Origin: Oscillospiraceae bacterium
GTDB lineage: Bacteria; Bacillota; Clostridia; Oscillospirales; Oscillospiraceae
Reading direction: 5' to 3'
Length of the DNA: 64,000 nt
Assembly: GCA_017435525.1 (NCBI GenBank)
Contig: JAFSEW010000057.1
Coordinates: 20,510 to 84,509 of the forward strand
A program made the translations under genes and the position numbers. Below, in pieces: positions 11,449-19,458 of the stretch; the first letter of the stretch is position 1, and the number at the start of each line of letters is the position of its first letter. The notes beneath the pieces are model-generated. The model was not told the DNA's origin, did no database searches, and saw nothing but the letters and a program-made list of their open reading frames with translations.

Positions 11449-13017
11449 ATGAAAAGATTAAACGATTTAGAGTACTTAAAGCTGAATAAATTTGAAGCTT
11501 TTCTCTACAAGCTCAAGCTGTTTTTCTGCGCCATCCCCCTGTGGTTCAAGAATGTCGGCCTGTCAATTCTGAATTTCTTCAAGAATTGCTTCCTGACCGT
11601 CAAGAATGAACTGGTTGATATTTTTACTACCTTTACAAAGGGTAACTGGGCTGTAAAGCTCTCGTTCCTGATTTTTGGCTTCGGTAACTTCTACTACGGT
11701 CAGATCATGAGAGGACTTCTGTTCCTCCTGTTTGAAGTAGTGTTTGTAGCATATATGCTGGTTCCCAGCGGCGGCCTGTACTGGCTGGCCAAGGGCAACT
11801 GGTTCAAGGTTGGTGCCACCGTGGGTACCGCCCAGGGCGAATTCCAGTATGATCCCATCTTTGATACGGATGTCTGGGTTCCCGGCGACGACTCTGTGAA
11901 GGTCCTGCTCTACGGCCTGCTGACCATTATCTTTATTGCTGCCTTTATCTGCACCTGGAGAATGCAGGTGAAGCAGTGCCGCATCTGCATGGATATCACT
12001 GCCCAGGGTAGAAAGATCAAGAGCGGCAAGGATGACCTGCGCTCTCTGGTGGATGACCAGTTCCACAAGACCATGCTGGCCCTGCCTGTGATGGGCATCC
12101 TGATCTTTACCGTTCTGCCCATTATCTACATGATCCTGGTGGCATTCACCAGCTATGATGCGGCCCATGACGGCTACTCCAACCTGTTCTCCTGGGTGGG
12201 TCTGGAGCATTTCAACGAACTGCTGGACTTTGGCAACGGCGGCCTGGGCCTGGCTTTCGGCGAGATCCTTTCCTGGACGCTGATGTGGTCCTTCTTCGCC
12301 ACCTTTACCAACTATTTCCTGGGCATGTTTGTGGCTATGCTGATCAATAAGAAGGGCATCGGCCTGAAGAAGTTCTGGCGTACTGCCCTGGTTATGACCA
12401 TTGCCATTCCCCAGTTCGTTTCCCTGCTGTATGTGTCCAAGCTGTTCGATTCCTCCGGTATCATCGGTGAGCTGCTGGGCAAGATCCCCGCTGTGAATAA
12501 TTTCCTGCGCAGCAACAACTACATCTCTCTGTGGGATTCCCCCACGGTGGCCAGAATCCTGGTTATCGTGATCAACATCTGGGTGGGTATTCCCCACATG
12601 ATGCTGCAGGCTACCGGTATTCTGATGAATATCCCTGCAGACCTCTACGAATCCTCCCGGGTTGACGGTGCAAACGCCTGGCAGCAGTATACCAAGATTA
12701 CCCTGCCCTACATGCTGTTTGTCACCGGTCCCGCACTGCTCACCAGCTTTGTAGGCAACCTGAACAACTTTAACGTGATTTACCTGCTGACCGGCGGCAA
12801 TCCTCTGAACACCGAAATCGGCGTGGCCGGCGGTGCCTCTGTGGGCCATACCGACCTGCTGATTACCTGGCTGTATAAGATGGCCCTGGGCAGCGCGGAA
12901 TCCAAGTACTACATGGCTTCTGTCATCGGTATTCTGCTGTTTGTGGTTTGCGCTGTGCTGTCGCTGATCGTTTATAATGTGATTCCGTCTACCAAGAACG
13001 AGGAGGATTTCCAGTGA
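11449..13017 (+). CDS. CUT1 sugar ABC transporter permease, MalF type
   Basis: Membrane component of the importer, 522 aa, much longer than a plain CUT1 permease (about 300 aa). An extra N-terminal region of about 200 residues contains additional hydrophobic segments (LSFLIFGFGNFYYGQIM, LLFLLFEVVFVAYML, LLYGLLTIIFIAAFI), as seen in long MalF proteins. The core permease follows, with the EAA-type loop YESSRVDGANAWQQYTKITLP that contacts the ATPase. It follows the two hairpins and overlaps the next gene by 4 bp (stop at 13015-13017, next ATG at 13014). Confidence 0.9.
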   Translation: MKRLNDLEYLKLNKFEAFLYKLKLFFCAIPLWFKNVGLSILNFFKNCFLTVKNELVDIFTTFTKGNWAVKLSFLIFGFGNFYYGQIMRGLLFLLFEVVFVAYMLVPSGGLYWLAKGNWFKVGATVGTAQGEFQYDPIFDTDVWVPGDDSVKVLLYGLLTIIFIAAFICTWRMQVKQCRICMDITAQGRKIKSGKDDLRSLVDDQFHKTMLALPVMGILIFTVLPIIYMILVAFTSYDAAHDGYSNLFSWVGLEHFNELLDFGNGGLGLAFGEILSWTLMWSFFATFTNYFLGMFVAMLINKKGIGLKKFWRTALVMTIAIPQFVSLLYVSKLFDSSGIIGELLGKIPAVNNFLRSNNYISLWDSPTVARILVIVINIWVGIPHMMLQATGILMNIPADLYESSRVDGANAWQQYTKITLPYMLFVTGPALLTSFVGNLNNFNVIYLLTGGNPLNTEIGVAGGASVGHTDLLITWLYKMALGSAESKYYMASVIGILLFVVCAVLSLIVYNVIPSTKNEEDFQ

Positions 13018-13895
13018 TGAAAACTGATACTAAAATCAAGAAATCCGGTCTCGGTGCCAGAGCCAGCAGACGCCTCAGCAACACCATTGTCTATATCATT
13101 CTGATCGCGGTTACTGTTATCTGGCTGTTCCCCTTCTTCGGCCTGGTGATGGAATCCTTCAAGGTCAATACCAAGGCAATGGACGGTGAGCTGTTCCCCG
13201 AAAAGTTCGGCCTGGACAATTATGTCCGCCTGTTTACGGAGACCGACTTCCTGAAGTGGTTCAAGAACACCGCCATTATGGGCCTGGCCACTGCTTTCTT
13301 CCAGACCTTCTTTGTGCTGTCTATGAGCTACACCCTGTCCCGTCTGCGTTTCAAGGCCAGAAAGCCCCTGATGAACCTGATGCTGATCCTGGGCATGTTC
13401 CCTGGCTTCCTCACCATGATCCTGATCTACAAGGTCTTCTCCGATGTGGGTCTGACTCTGCACAATGCTCCCATCGGTCTGGTGATCGTCTACTGCGCCA
13501 GCTCCGGTATGGGCTACTACATCTCCAAGGGCTTCTTCGATACCATTCCCAAGACCCTGGACGAGGCTGCCCGTGTGGACGGTGCTACCCGTATGCAGGT
13601 ATTCTACAAGGTGATCATGCCCCTGTCCGGCTCTATCGTGATCTACACGATCCTGATGGGCTTCATGGCACCCTGGGGCGACTTCATGCTGGCCAGCTAC
13701 ATCATCCATGAGAACAGCGCCGGTATGAGCGTGGCCGTGGGTATGTACGAATGGCTCTCCAAGACGATGGTAAACACAAACTACACCATGTTCTGTGCCG
13801 CGGGCGTGATCGTGGCGATCCCCGTTACCACCGTATTCCTGCTGCTGCAGAAGTACTATGTGGAAGGCGTAACGGGCGGCGCAGTGAAAGGATAA
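13014..13895 (+). CDS. CUT1 sugar ABC transporter permease, MalG type
   Basis: Second permease subunit, 293 aa, with about six membrane spans. The EAA loop reads DEAARVDGATRMQVFYKVIMP, the usual ATPase-docking sequence, near residue 180-205. An N-terminal basic segment precedes the first span (TIVYIILIAVTVIWLFPFFG). It starts within the end of the MalF-type gene (ATGA), indicating translational coupling, and is followed after 12 bp by the ATPase gene. Confidence 0.9.
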   Translation: MMKTDTKIKKSGLGARASRRLSNTIVYIILIAVTVIWLFPFFGLVMESFKVNTKAMDGELFPEKFGLDNYVRLFTETDFLKWFKNTAIMGLATAFFQTFFVLSMSYTLSRLRFKARKPLMNLMLILGMFPGFLTMILIYKVFSDVGLTLHNAPIGLVIVYCASSGMGYYISKGFFDTIPKTLDEAARVDGATRMQVFYKVIMPLSGSIVIYTILMGFMAPWGDFMLASYIIHENSAGMSVAVGMYEWLSKTMVNTNYTMFCAAGVIVAIPVTTVFLLLQKYYVEGVTGGAVKG

Positions 13896-13907
13896 GAGGG
13901 ATAGATT

Positions 13908-15032
13908 ATGGCTACTGTTAAATTAACCAATGTTAAGAAAGTCTACGGCAAGGATACCGTAGCGGTTCAGGACTTCAACCTGGACATCGCCGATAAGGAA
14001 TTCATCGTGTTCGTCGGACCCTCCGGCTGCGGCAAGTCCACCACCCTGCGTATGATCGCAGGTCTGGAAGACATCTCCTCCGGCACTGTGGAAATCGACG
14101 GCGTTGTGGTCAATGACCTGCAGCCCCGTGACCGTGATATCGCCATGGTCTTCCAGAACTACGCACTGTACCCCCACCTGACCGTCTTTGAGAACATGGC
14201 GTTCTCCCTGCGTCTGAAGAAGGTTCCTCAGGATCAGGTTTATGAGAAGGTTGTCGCCGCTGCTGAGATCCTGGGCATCACCGAGTACCTGACCAGAAAG
14301 CCCCGTGCGCTGTCCGGCGGTCAGCGTCAGCGTGTGGCCATCGGCCGCGCCATGGTCCGTGACAGCAAGGTGTTCCTGATGGACGAGCCCCTCAGTAACC
14401 TGGACGCCAAGCTGCGTAACCAGATGCGTGCTGAGATCATCCTGCTGCGCCAGAAGATCAACACCACCTTCATCTATGTTACCCACGACCAGACCGAAGC
14501 CATGACCCTGGGCGACCGGATCGTCATCATGAAGGACGGCTTCATTCAGCAGGTTGGCACCCCCACCGAGGTGTTCGACATGCCCGTGAACCTGTTCGTG
14601 GCTGAGTTCATCGGCGCACCCAAGATGAACACCTTCAAGACCAATCTGGTCTGCGAGAACGGCAAGTATTTTGTCACTCCCTACGGTGCCAAGATCGAAG
14701 TTACCGGCAAGAAGGCTGAGATGCTGAAGGCCCGGAACATCCAGAGCCAGGAAATCGTGATGGGTATCCGCCCCGAGCACATGACCATGGCCGAGGCAGG
14801 CAGCAGCGCAGCTATCCCCTGCACCATCAAGGTCAACGAGATGATGGGCAGCGAGCTGCACCTGCATGTGGTGGAAGCCAACGGCGATATGCTGATCGTC
14901 CGCATTCCCACCATTACCCTGGACGATGAGCAGCGCAAGGAGATGACCTACGGCAAGCAGCTGTATATTACCTGCGAGAGCAAGGTCATGCACTTCTTCG
15001 ATGCCGAGACCGGCGTGAATCTGCTGGTGTAA
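13908..15032 (+). CDS. ABC transporter ATPase, MsmX/UgpC (MalK) type
   Basis: Nucleotide-binding subunit energising the CUT1 importer, 374 aa. Walker A GPSGCGKST, Q-loop QNYALYPH, signature LSGGQRQR, Walker B VFLMDEPLSNLD and switch THDQTEAMTLGD are all intact. The C-terminal ~130 residues are a MalK-type regulatory OB domain (MGIRPEHMTM). Such ATPases often serve several importers; a second complete copy is encoded at 30243 with its own permeases. It is the last gene of the operon, ending 19 bp before a strong terminator. Confidence 0.92.
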   Translation: MATVKLTNVKKVYGKDTVAVQDFNLDIADKEFIVFVGPSGCGKSTTLRMIAGLEDISSGTVEIDGVVVNDLQPRDRDIAMVFQNYALYPHLTVFENMAFSLRLKKVPQDQVYEKVVAAAEILGITEYLTRKPRALSGGQRQRVAIGRAMVRDSKVFLMDEPLSNLDAKLRNQMRAEIILLRQKINTTFIYVTHDQTEAMTLGDRIVIMKDGFIQQVGTPTEVFDMPVNLFVAEFIGAPKMNTFKTNLVCENGKYFVTPYGAKIEVTGKKAEMLKARNIQSQEIVMGIRPEHMTMAEAGSSAAIPCTIKVNEMMGSELHLHVVEANGDMLIVRIPTITLDDEQRKEMTYGKQLYITCESKVMHFFDAETGVNLLV

Positions 15033-15051
15033 TTTCCCGCATTTTATCAGG

Positions 15052-15087
15052 AACTCCCCCAACGCAAAGGCGTTGGGGGAGTTTTTT
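15052..15087 (+). terminator. Rho-independent terminator of the importer operon
   Basis: Perfect stem AACTCCCCCAACGC / GCGTTGGGGGAGTT with loop AAAG, followed by a T-run. It ends the first ABC operon and insulates it from the convergent low-GC genes. Confidence 0.9.
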
Positions 15088-15204
15088 ATTGGCATATACT
15101 ACACAATTTGATACAATTTCTCCAAAGTGCAACGCTGCTTGCTGTTGCGTTGCATTCGTTAAACGACCGATTAGCCAACATTGCGATAAAACCTAAGGTG
15201 GTTT

Positions 15205-15882
15205 TTAAAGATACAGCACATATTCTTCCTTACGATAGCTGTTCAAATAAGTATCCAGTATTCGGCTGTTTTTGTATTGCAGTGCTTTTTGTGGGCAGTT
15301 CGTTACGCAGCGCAGGCAGCGAATACATTGTGAATGAATCCGTCCGTTTCGGATCGCTCCAACTGGGCAGGATCTTTCACAATGTCCGCAGCTACAACAA
15401 TTGTCTCCTCTTTTGATTTTCACGCCAATGCGGCTGCGAAGACCAGGAAAGATATCTGCCAATGGATTTTTGACAGTTTTAGGAATAACAGCCTGCCGGG
15501 GTGCTTGGATCCTTCGCACAATGGGTAGCAGCTGCGTTGCATCAAATTCACAATCTCCATCAAGGAATGTATGTCCCATTGGAATATACGCCCCTGCAAT
15601 GACCTGTCCGTGCAAAAGCTTTTGCGCTTCATACAAAACATTACCATAAGATATTTTTCCGTATGTTGCGATCAGTGCAACATACTTAGCTTCCAGACCC
15701 TTTAGAAATCGTTTTACCGGCTTCGGGATATTTTGACAATACACAGGGAAAACAACTACAGCAGTATCTTCCGTTGTGGTTTTGTTATCAATCGGTCTGA
15801 TTTCACAATCCAGCAGTTTGGACAATTCTTTTGAAACAGCCAAACTGTGTCCGCTTCCGGAAAAACAATAAACAGTAATCAT
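15205..15882 (-). CDS. EFR1-type flavodoxin/2[4Fe-4S] ferredoxin fusion
   Basis: A 225-aa redox protein. Residues 1 to about 145 form a flavodoxin-like domain with the phosphate-binding loop [12 protein letters not shown] at the N-terminus. The C-terminus carries two canonical 4Fe-4S motifs: [12 protein letters not shown] and [12 protein letters not shown]. Such proteins pass electrons between flavin and clusters. Its start overlaps the stop of the upstream PP-loop gene in ATGA, so the two are translationally coupled and probably work together. Base composition is visibly AT-richer than in the flanking genes, suggesting acquisition. The partner reaction is unknown. Confidence 0.88.
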   Translation of the reverse strand: MITVYCFSGSGHSLAVSKELSKLLDCEIRPIDNKTTTEDTAVVVFPVYCQNIPKPVKRFLKGLEAKYVALIATYGKISYGNVLYEAQKLLHGQVIAGAYIPMGHTFLDGDCEFDATQLLPIVRRIQAPRQAVIPKTVKNPLADIFPGLRSRIGVKIKRGDNCCSCGHCERSCPVGAIRNGRIHSQCIRCLRCVTNCPQKALQYKNSRILDTYLNSYRKEEYVLYL

Positions 15883-17273
15883 TTATGCTCTCCCAAGAAT
15901 TGTTGCATAATGGCACACTCGGGGATTTCTTCAAGAGAAAAACCCAACAAATGCTCCATTTCATAAAGCATTTCCTCTTTTGACCTTCCGCATTTTTTGC
16001 TGGCCAGAGAAAATTCCAAGGCACTGAACGGAATCATCTTGCTTTTGCAATGATAAAACCGCACAAATTGGGTATGGTCTTTGCATTTTTCAATTTTGCA
16101 GCTTGTGTGCAACGCTTTGTTTTCGTCCTCCGGTGGGATCCAGCCACATTCTTCAATAAGTATGGATTTCACCTTGTTCCAATCGTAGATACCCCCGGTT
16201 ATTTTATCCAAATCAAAGTGGACAAAGGCCGGTATATTTCCGGTGCGGGAGGAATGCCGGATGCTCCTTTTGAAAGGGGGAAGCAACTCCGGAACGGCCC
16301 GAATTGCTTCCACAATATTGGAAACCAGTTCGCTTTCGTATCCGCTGAGCTTCTTAACCGGATTATCACCGTACGCCAGCTGCTTCATGGTCATCAAAGT
16401 CTGAAACTGTCCTTGCTTCAGCGGTGGTTGCAGCGTCAATACCCGGCCCACATTCATTAGAAAGGTTAAAAACCGGTTCCCTGCAAAGGTGTAGGCAATT
16501 GGGGGCGCCATATGATTATAGTAAAGCCCCAGCATCTGGACCGGCTCATTGCCTGCAACAAAGTAAGGGACTTTGTTTGCCACAAGCTCCGGGTAAAATA
16601 GCAGATAGGCCAGCGAAGGACAGGCACAGGTGTTATCACTGAGGGAGTATAGCTTGCTGTAAAACCGCCGTAAGTCGCTTTGATTGACTGTGCGGGTAAT
16701 GAATTCTACATTGTGAAAGGTTTTCTTGGCGTTTGCGATGCTTTTGGAGGCGCTTTCTGAAATATAGGGGATCTCCCAGGTAAGCGCTAAAACCCGGAGC
16801 CCCATCACCTTGGAAAGATAATATAGTAAATAGGTCGAATCCTTACCGCCTGTGTAGAACAGCGCAATATCAAATCGCGATTTTTTACTGCGGGGGATAT
16901 TCTCCACAATAGGAACAACACTCTTCAAAATTTTGACTTTCTCTGCCGTTTGACACATAGGGCACAGACCCTTATCATCAAACTCCAGTCCGGGAATTAA
17001 AAAATCATTGGCGCAGCAATCTGTGCAGAAAGTTGCCTCAGAAAGATTTTTAGGAATGGGCTTTTGCGCATGCTCCGGTACGACCTGCTTGCCGATAAAC
17101 TTTTCAAGCACGGACAACTCCTTTGGATTCAGTTCCCGGGGTAACGAAGCAAGAATTTCAGCCTGTCTCTTTGAAACAGCAATATCATTTTTGAACATAT
17201 TTGGAGCGCTGCGCAATCCGTAATAATGCAGCTTTCTATTTTCAAGCTTCCATCTACTTTGTATGAAATACAT
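15879..17273 (-). CDS. PP-loop ATP-pyrophosphatase, N-acetyl-sugar-amidotransferase-like
   Basis: A 464-aa enzyme of the PP-loop superfamily, which adenylates a substrate before amide or sulfur transfer. The loop is [15 protein letters not shown] (SGGKDS motif). Ahead of it lies a four-cysteine zinc-knuckle region, CTDCC ... GLCPMC, arranged as in the WbpG/WbuX-type amidotransferases, but the rest is divergent ([19 protein letters not shown]). An additional Cys-containing C-terminus ([15 protein letters not shown]) is present. The start has GGGGGG-type RBS seven bases upstream. It is coupled to the EFR1 gene, lies in a low-GC island and has its own promoter. Substrate cannot be told from sequence. 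Confidence 0.8.
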   Translation of the reverse strand: MYFIQSRWKLENRKLHYYGLRSAPNMFKNDIAVSKRQAEILASLPRELNPKELSVLEKFIGKQVVPEHAQKPIPKNLSEATFCTDCCANDFLIPGLEFDDKGLCPMCQTAEKVKILKSVVPIVENIPRSKKSRFDIALFYTGGKDSTYLLYYLSKVMGLRVLALTWEIPYISESASKSIANAKKTFHNVEFITRTVNQSDLRRFYSKLYSLSDNTCACPSLAYLLFYPELVANKVPYFVAGNEPVQMLGLYYNHMAPPIAYTFAGNRFLTFLMNVGRVLTLQPPLKQGQFQTLMTMKQLAYGDNPVKKLSGYESELVSNIVEAIRAVPELLPPFKRSIRHSSRTGNIPAFVHFDLDKITGGIYDWNKVKSILIEECGWIPPEDENKALHTSCKIEKCKDHTQFVRFYHCKSKMIPFSALEFSLASKKCGRSKEEMLYEMEHLLGFSLEEIPECAIMQQFLGEHK

Positions 17274-17295
17274 AACAATCCCCCCTTTTTTCTCA

Positions 17296-17324
17296 TTTTA
17301 TCAAACAAGGAATCTTTTTGCAAT
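17296..17324 (-). promoter_or_regulatory. Promoter of the PP-loop/EFR1 pair
   Basis: On the minus strand TTGCAA (17319-17324) and TAAAAT (17296-17301) are 17 bp apart, just upstream of the RBS and ATG at 17273. Confidence 0.6.
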
Positions 17325-17384
17325 CATATTTAGCCAAACGGTAGCTGAAGAAAAAGAATCTGATTTCGGGTGGAAATGGATATA

Positions 17385-17435
17385 AAAATACCTACCCTTT
17401 CTGATACGATTGTATCAAATAAGGGTAGGTATTTT
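17385..17435 (-). terminator. Hairpin terminator downstream of the hairpin array
   Basis: A 15-bp stem AAAATACCTACCCTT / AAGGGTAGGTATTTT with an inner TGATAC/GTATCA stem. Its A-rich left side makes a T-run on the minus strand, so it can stop transcripts coming from the tRNA side. Confidence 0.6.
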
Positions 17436-17455
17436 GGTACGGCAAAAGGGACTCG
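17432..17455. repeat. 24-bp direct repeat of the tRNA-Arg 3' end
   Basis: This segment is identical to 17603-17626, which holds the CCA, acceptor strand and part of the T-arm of tRNA-Arg (read TTTTGGTACGG... on the plus strand). Such duplications are typical att scars left by tRNA-targeting integrases; no integrase gene is seen nearby. Confidence 0.6.
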
Positions 17456-17570
17456 CTTGCATTTCTGCCCGTTGGGGCAGAAATAGAGGAAGCCACCAGT
17501 TTTTGAACTGGTGGCAGCAATATGCCACCGGCATATTGCGATTGAATTTTTCGAGTCCCCTTGCCGCAAA
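17436..17570. other. Candidate structured element: four-way-junction-like hairpin array
   Basis: Three perfect hairpins lie in a row: 17461-17484 (10-bp stem), 17492-17515 (10-bp stem) and 17518-17538 (9-bp stem). They are enclosed by a longer imperfect stem between CGGCAAAAGGGACTCG (17440-17455) and CGAGTCCCCTTGCCG (17552-17566). The left closing strand copies the 3' end of the adjacent tRNA-Arg. The element lies between two terminator-like hairpins. It could be a structured RNA, a MITE with tRNA-like ends or an attachment-site scar. Confidence 0.45.
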
Positions 17571-17604
17571 AAATAAGAGGAAGGCAAAAGCCTTCCTCTT
17601 ATTT
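17571..17604 (-). terminator. Terminator of tRNA-Arg
   Basis: A perfect 15-bp stem (AAATAAGAGGAAGGC and its complement) with an AAAA loop, directly after the tRNA 3' end on the minus strand and followed there by a T-rich stretch. Confidence 0.75.
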
Positions 17605-17605
17605 T

Positions 17606-17682
17606 TGGTACGGCAAAAGGGACTCGAACCCCCGACCTACTGATTCGTAGTCAGTCACTCTATCCAACTGAGCTATTGCCGC
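17606..17682 (-). tRNA. tRNA-Arg(ACG)
   Basis: The minus strand folds as a complete cloverleaf: acceptor GCGGCAA/TTGCCGT, D-arm GCTC...GAGT, anticodon arm ACTGA-CTACGAA-TCAGT, T-arm GGGGG-TTCGAGT-CCCTT, discriminator A and an encoded CCA. Anticodon ACG (normally modified to ICG) reads CGU/CGC/CGA. Part of its 3' end is duplicated about 170 bp downstream. Confidence 0.95.
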
Positions 17683-17758
17683 ATGCAAGCGTCTCCTGAC
17701 GTGCCAGAATATGATAGCATAGTTGGAAGAAAAAAGCAAGCCCTTTTTTCGAAAATTT

Positions 17759-19345
17759 TCATCTTTTTTTGGAATACTTTCCGCGGCGGTTCTTTCGGGT
17801 AGAAATCAGCAGAATGACAATGACAACTGCGCAGAAAACCATGCCGCACAGCAGGAAAATCAGCTTCTGCAGGCGCTTGTTCCGGCTGGTGTTCTGGTTT
17901 TGCTGTTCCTGCTCCAAACGCTCCTGTTCCAGGCGCTCCTGCTCCAGTCTTTCCTGTTCCAGCCGTTCCTGTTCCAGTCTTTCCTGTTCCAGCCGTTCCT
18001 GCTCCAGGCGCTCCTGTTCCAGGCGTTCTTGTTCCAAGCGTTCCTGTTCCAGGCGCTCCTGCTCCAAACGCTCCTGCTCGATGCGTTCCTGCTCGCCGTA
18101 GGAGGTGAGGTTTTCCATGAAGTCGTTCTTCCGGATATCCGGGCCCACAGTGGTGCGCAGCAGGCCGAATTTATGGGGGGGATAGTCCGTAATTTCCGAG
18201 GCCTTGGTAATGGTACGGTCGGGGCCGTAGAACCAGCGCTGGAAGCTCTTGTAAATCTGCTGGCTCAGGTGGCAGGGGAAACCCAGCTGCTGAGATACCT
18301 GGAAGGCGGTGAGGCCGCCAAAGGATGCCAGGGGGGTGTCATAATCCAGCACGATGGGATTTTCTGCATAGGCGTGGATGTAGGTCTTGGGAGGATCCCA
18401 GGTGCCGTAGGTTTCCGCAGAATCGGGGAATTGGGTAGCGTCGGCAGAAATATCCACAGCCTTGGCTACCAGATCCGCATACACCATGTGCATGCCGTGG
18501 CCGTACTCGCCTTTGAAGTCATGCCCCAGCACAACCAGAGGATCAAATCTGCGGATCTGCGCCACCACATAGCGCAGAAGATCTTCTTCACTGTAGCCCC
18601 GGCGCAGATACTCTGCATAGGACTGGGCCAGATCGTCAATGCGAAAATCCGGGAATTCTCCGAAGACAGGATAGTTGGTGGCACCGGTGATCCACAGGCC
18701 GTTAAGTACCTCATGGGAACGGGCCAGATCATCTTCCCGATGGTCAGTCATGTAGGCCACCTGAACCCGGTAGCCCAATTCTCTGGCATACAGGGGGAAC
18801 AATCCTGCAAAGAACAATTGATCGTCATCGCTGTGGGTGGCGAAGAGCAGAATGTCCGCGCCCCCTTCCAGCGGGGGCTGCCAGCGCTGCACGAATTCCG
18901 GAACCTGACCGGGAGAGAACACATACACTTCACCCAGCTGCACGCTGCCATGGGAAAATTCCAGAGTGAGGCTGGTTACCTCACTGCCCAGAGGGGAAAG
19001 ATCCACATACTCATGGAGATACCCGGCAGTGCCTGCGGTGATGCTGCTGCCGGTAGCGGGATCGGTGATGGTGTATTCCTCATAGGGCGCATCAAACAGC
19101 AGATACAGCGAACCTATGGGGGCGCTGCCGGTAAGGGTCAGGGTGCAGCTTTTGCCGGATGTGCGATAAATCAGGGTGTCTTTGTCGGTGAGAAAAGAAA
19201 AATCCTTGTAACCGGAGCCGGTGACGGAAACCTGATCGGTGATGTCTTTGGCCTGGGTTTCTTCTGCGGATACTACGATGGATAAACCGGTCAGAACCAA
19301 AAGACAGAAAATAAAAGCCCAAAAACGGCGCAATACGAATTTCAA
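17759..19345 (-). CDS. Secreted PIG-L/LmbE deacetylase with tandem EQERL helix and C-terminal anchor
   Basis: A 528-aa exported protein. After a signal peptide ([15 protein letters not shown]) comes a beta-rich module, then a PIG-L family deacetylase domain with the metal motif [13 protein letters not shown] (usual form HPDDE) and a distal [13 protein letters not shown]. These enzymes remove N-acetyl groups from GlcNAc-type sugars. Residues from about 415 to 480 are a dozen or so tandem EQERL pentapeptides coded by 15-bp repeats at about 17905-18095, predicting a long rigid charged helix. A final hydrophobic span ([20 protein letters not shown]) with a basic tail anchors it. The helix probably spaces the enzyme from the membrane. 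It has its own promoter, divergent from mutY. Confidence 0.85.
   Translation of the reverse strand: MKFVLRRFWAFIFCLLVLTGLSIVVSAEETQAKDITDQVSVTGSGYKDFSFLTDKDTLIYRTSGKSCTLTLTGSAPIGSLYLLFDAPYEEYTITDPATGSSITAGTAGYLHEYVDLSPLGSEVTSLTLEFSHGSVQLGEVYVFSPGQVPEFVQRWQPPLEGGADILLFATHSDDDQLFFAGLFPLYARELGYRVQVAYMTDHREDDLARSHEVLNGLWITGATNYPVFGEFPDFRIDDLAQSYAEYLRRGYSEEDLLRYVVAQIRRFDPLVVLGHDFKGEYGHGMHMVYADLVAKAVDISADATQFPDSAETYGTWDPPKTYIHAYAENPIVLDYDTPLASFGGLTAFQVSQQLGFPCHLSQQIYKSFQRWFYGPDRTITKASEITDYPPHKFGLLRTTVGPDIRKNDFMENLTSYGEQERIEQERLEQERLEQERLEQERLEQERLEQERLEQERLEQERLEQERLEQERLEQERLEQEQQNQNTSRNKRLQKLIFLLCGMVFCAVVIVILLISTRKNRRGKYSKKR
17905..18095 (-). repeat. 15-bp tandem repeats coding EQERL units
   Basis: About a dozen in-frame 15-bp units of the form (plus strand) TCCTGTTCCAGGCGC with small variants. 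They are inside the PIG-L gene and are expected to vary in copy number through slippage. Confidence 0.85.
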
Positions 19346-19374
19346 GGCAGATACCTCCTGAGAATTATGGAATC

Positions 19375-19403
19375 ATTGTAGCAAACATACGCCTGTTTGT
19401 CAA
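19375..19403 (-). promoter_or_regulatory. Promoter of the PIG-L gene
   Basis: On the minus strand TTGACA (19398-19403) and TACAAT (19375-19380) with 17-bp spacing. It is back to back with the mutY promoter. Confidence 0.75.
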
Positions 19404-19407
19404 AGCC

Positions 19408-19436
19408 TTGACAGGGGTTCCGGGGGAGGGTAAAAT
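19408..19436 (+). promoter_or_regulatory. Promoter of mutY
   Basis: TTGACA (19408-19413) and TAAAAT (19431-19436) with 17-bp spacing. Its -35 box lies only four bases from that of the divergent PIG-L promoter. Confidence 0.75.
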
Positions 19437-19458
19437 AACAAAAAAGGAGGTGCCTCGG

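Noticed and set aside
15108-15416. Plus-strand frame opposite the EFR1 gene
   Set aside because: No RBS or recognisable domain, and it overlaps the ferredoxin motifs on the other strand.
17385-17604. Possible CRISPR array
   Set aside because: The hairpins have different sequences and no regular repeat-spacer spacing; no cas genes are nearby.
17410-17643. 77-aa frame ending RQKGLEPPTY
   Set aside because: It reads through the hairpin array and the antisense of tRNA-Arg; this peptide ending is a known artefact of tRNA sequence.
17905-18095. Tandem 15-bp repeats as a CRISPR or origin iteron
   Set aside because: They are contiguous, in frame and translate to EQERL units inside a long gene.
17723-19285. 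Plus-strand frame of 520 aa opposite the PIG-L gene
   Set aside because: Its LLFQALLFQ repeats are the complement of the EQERL repeats; no start signal.
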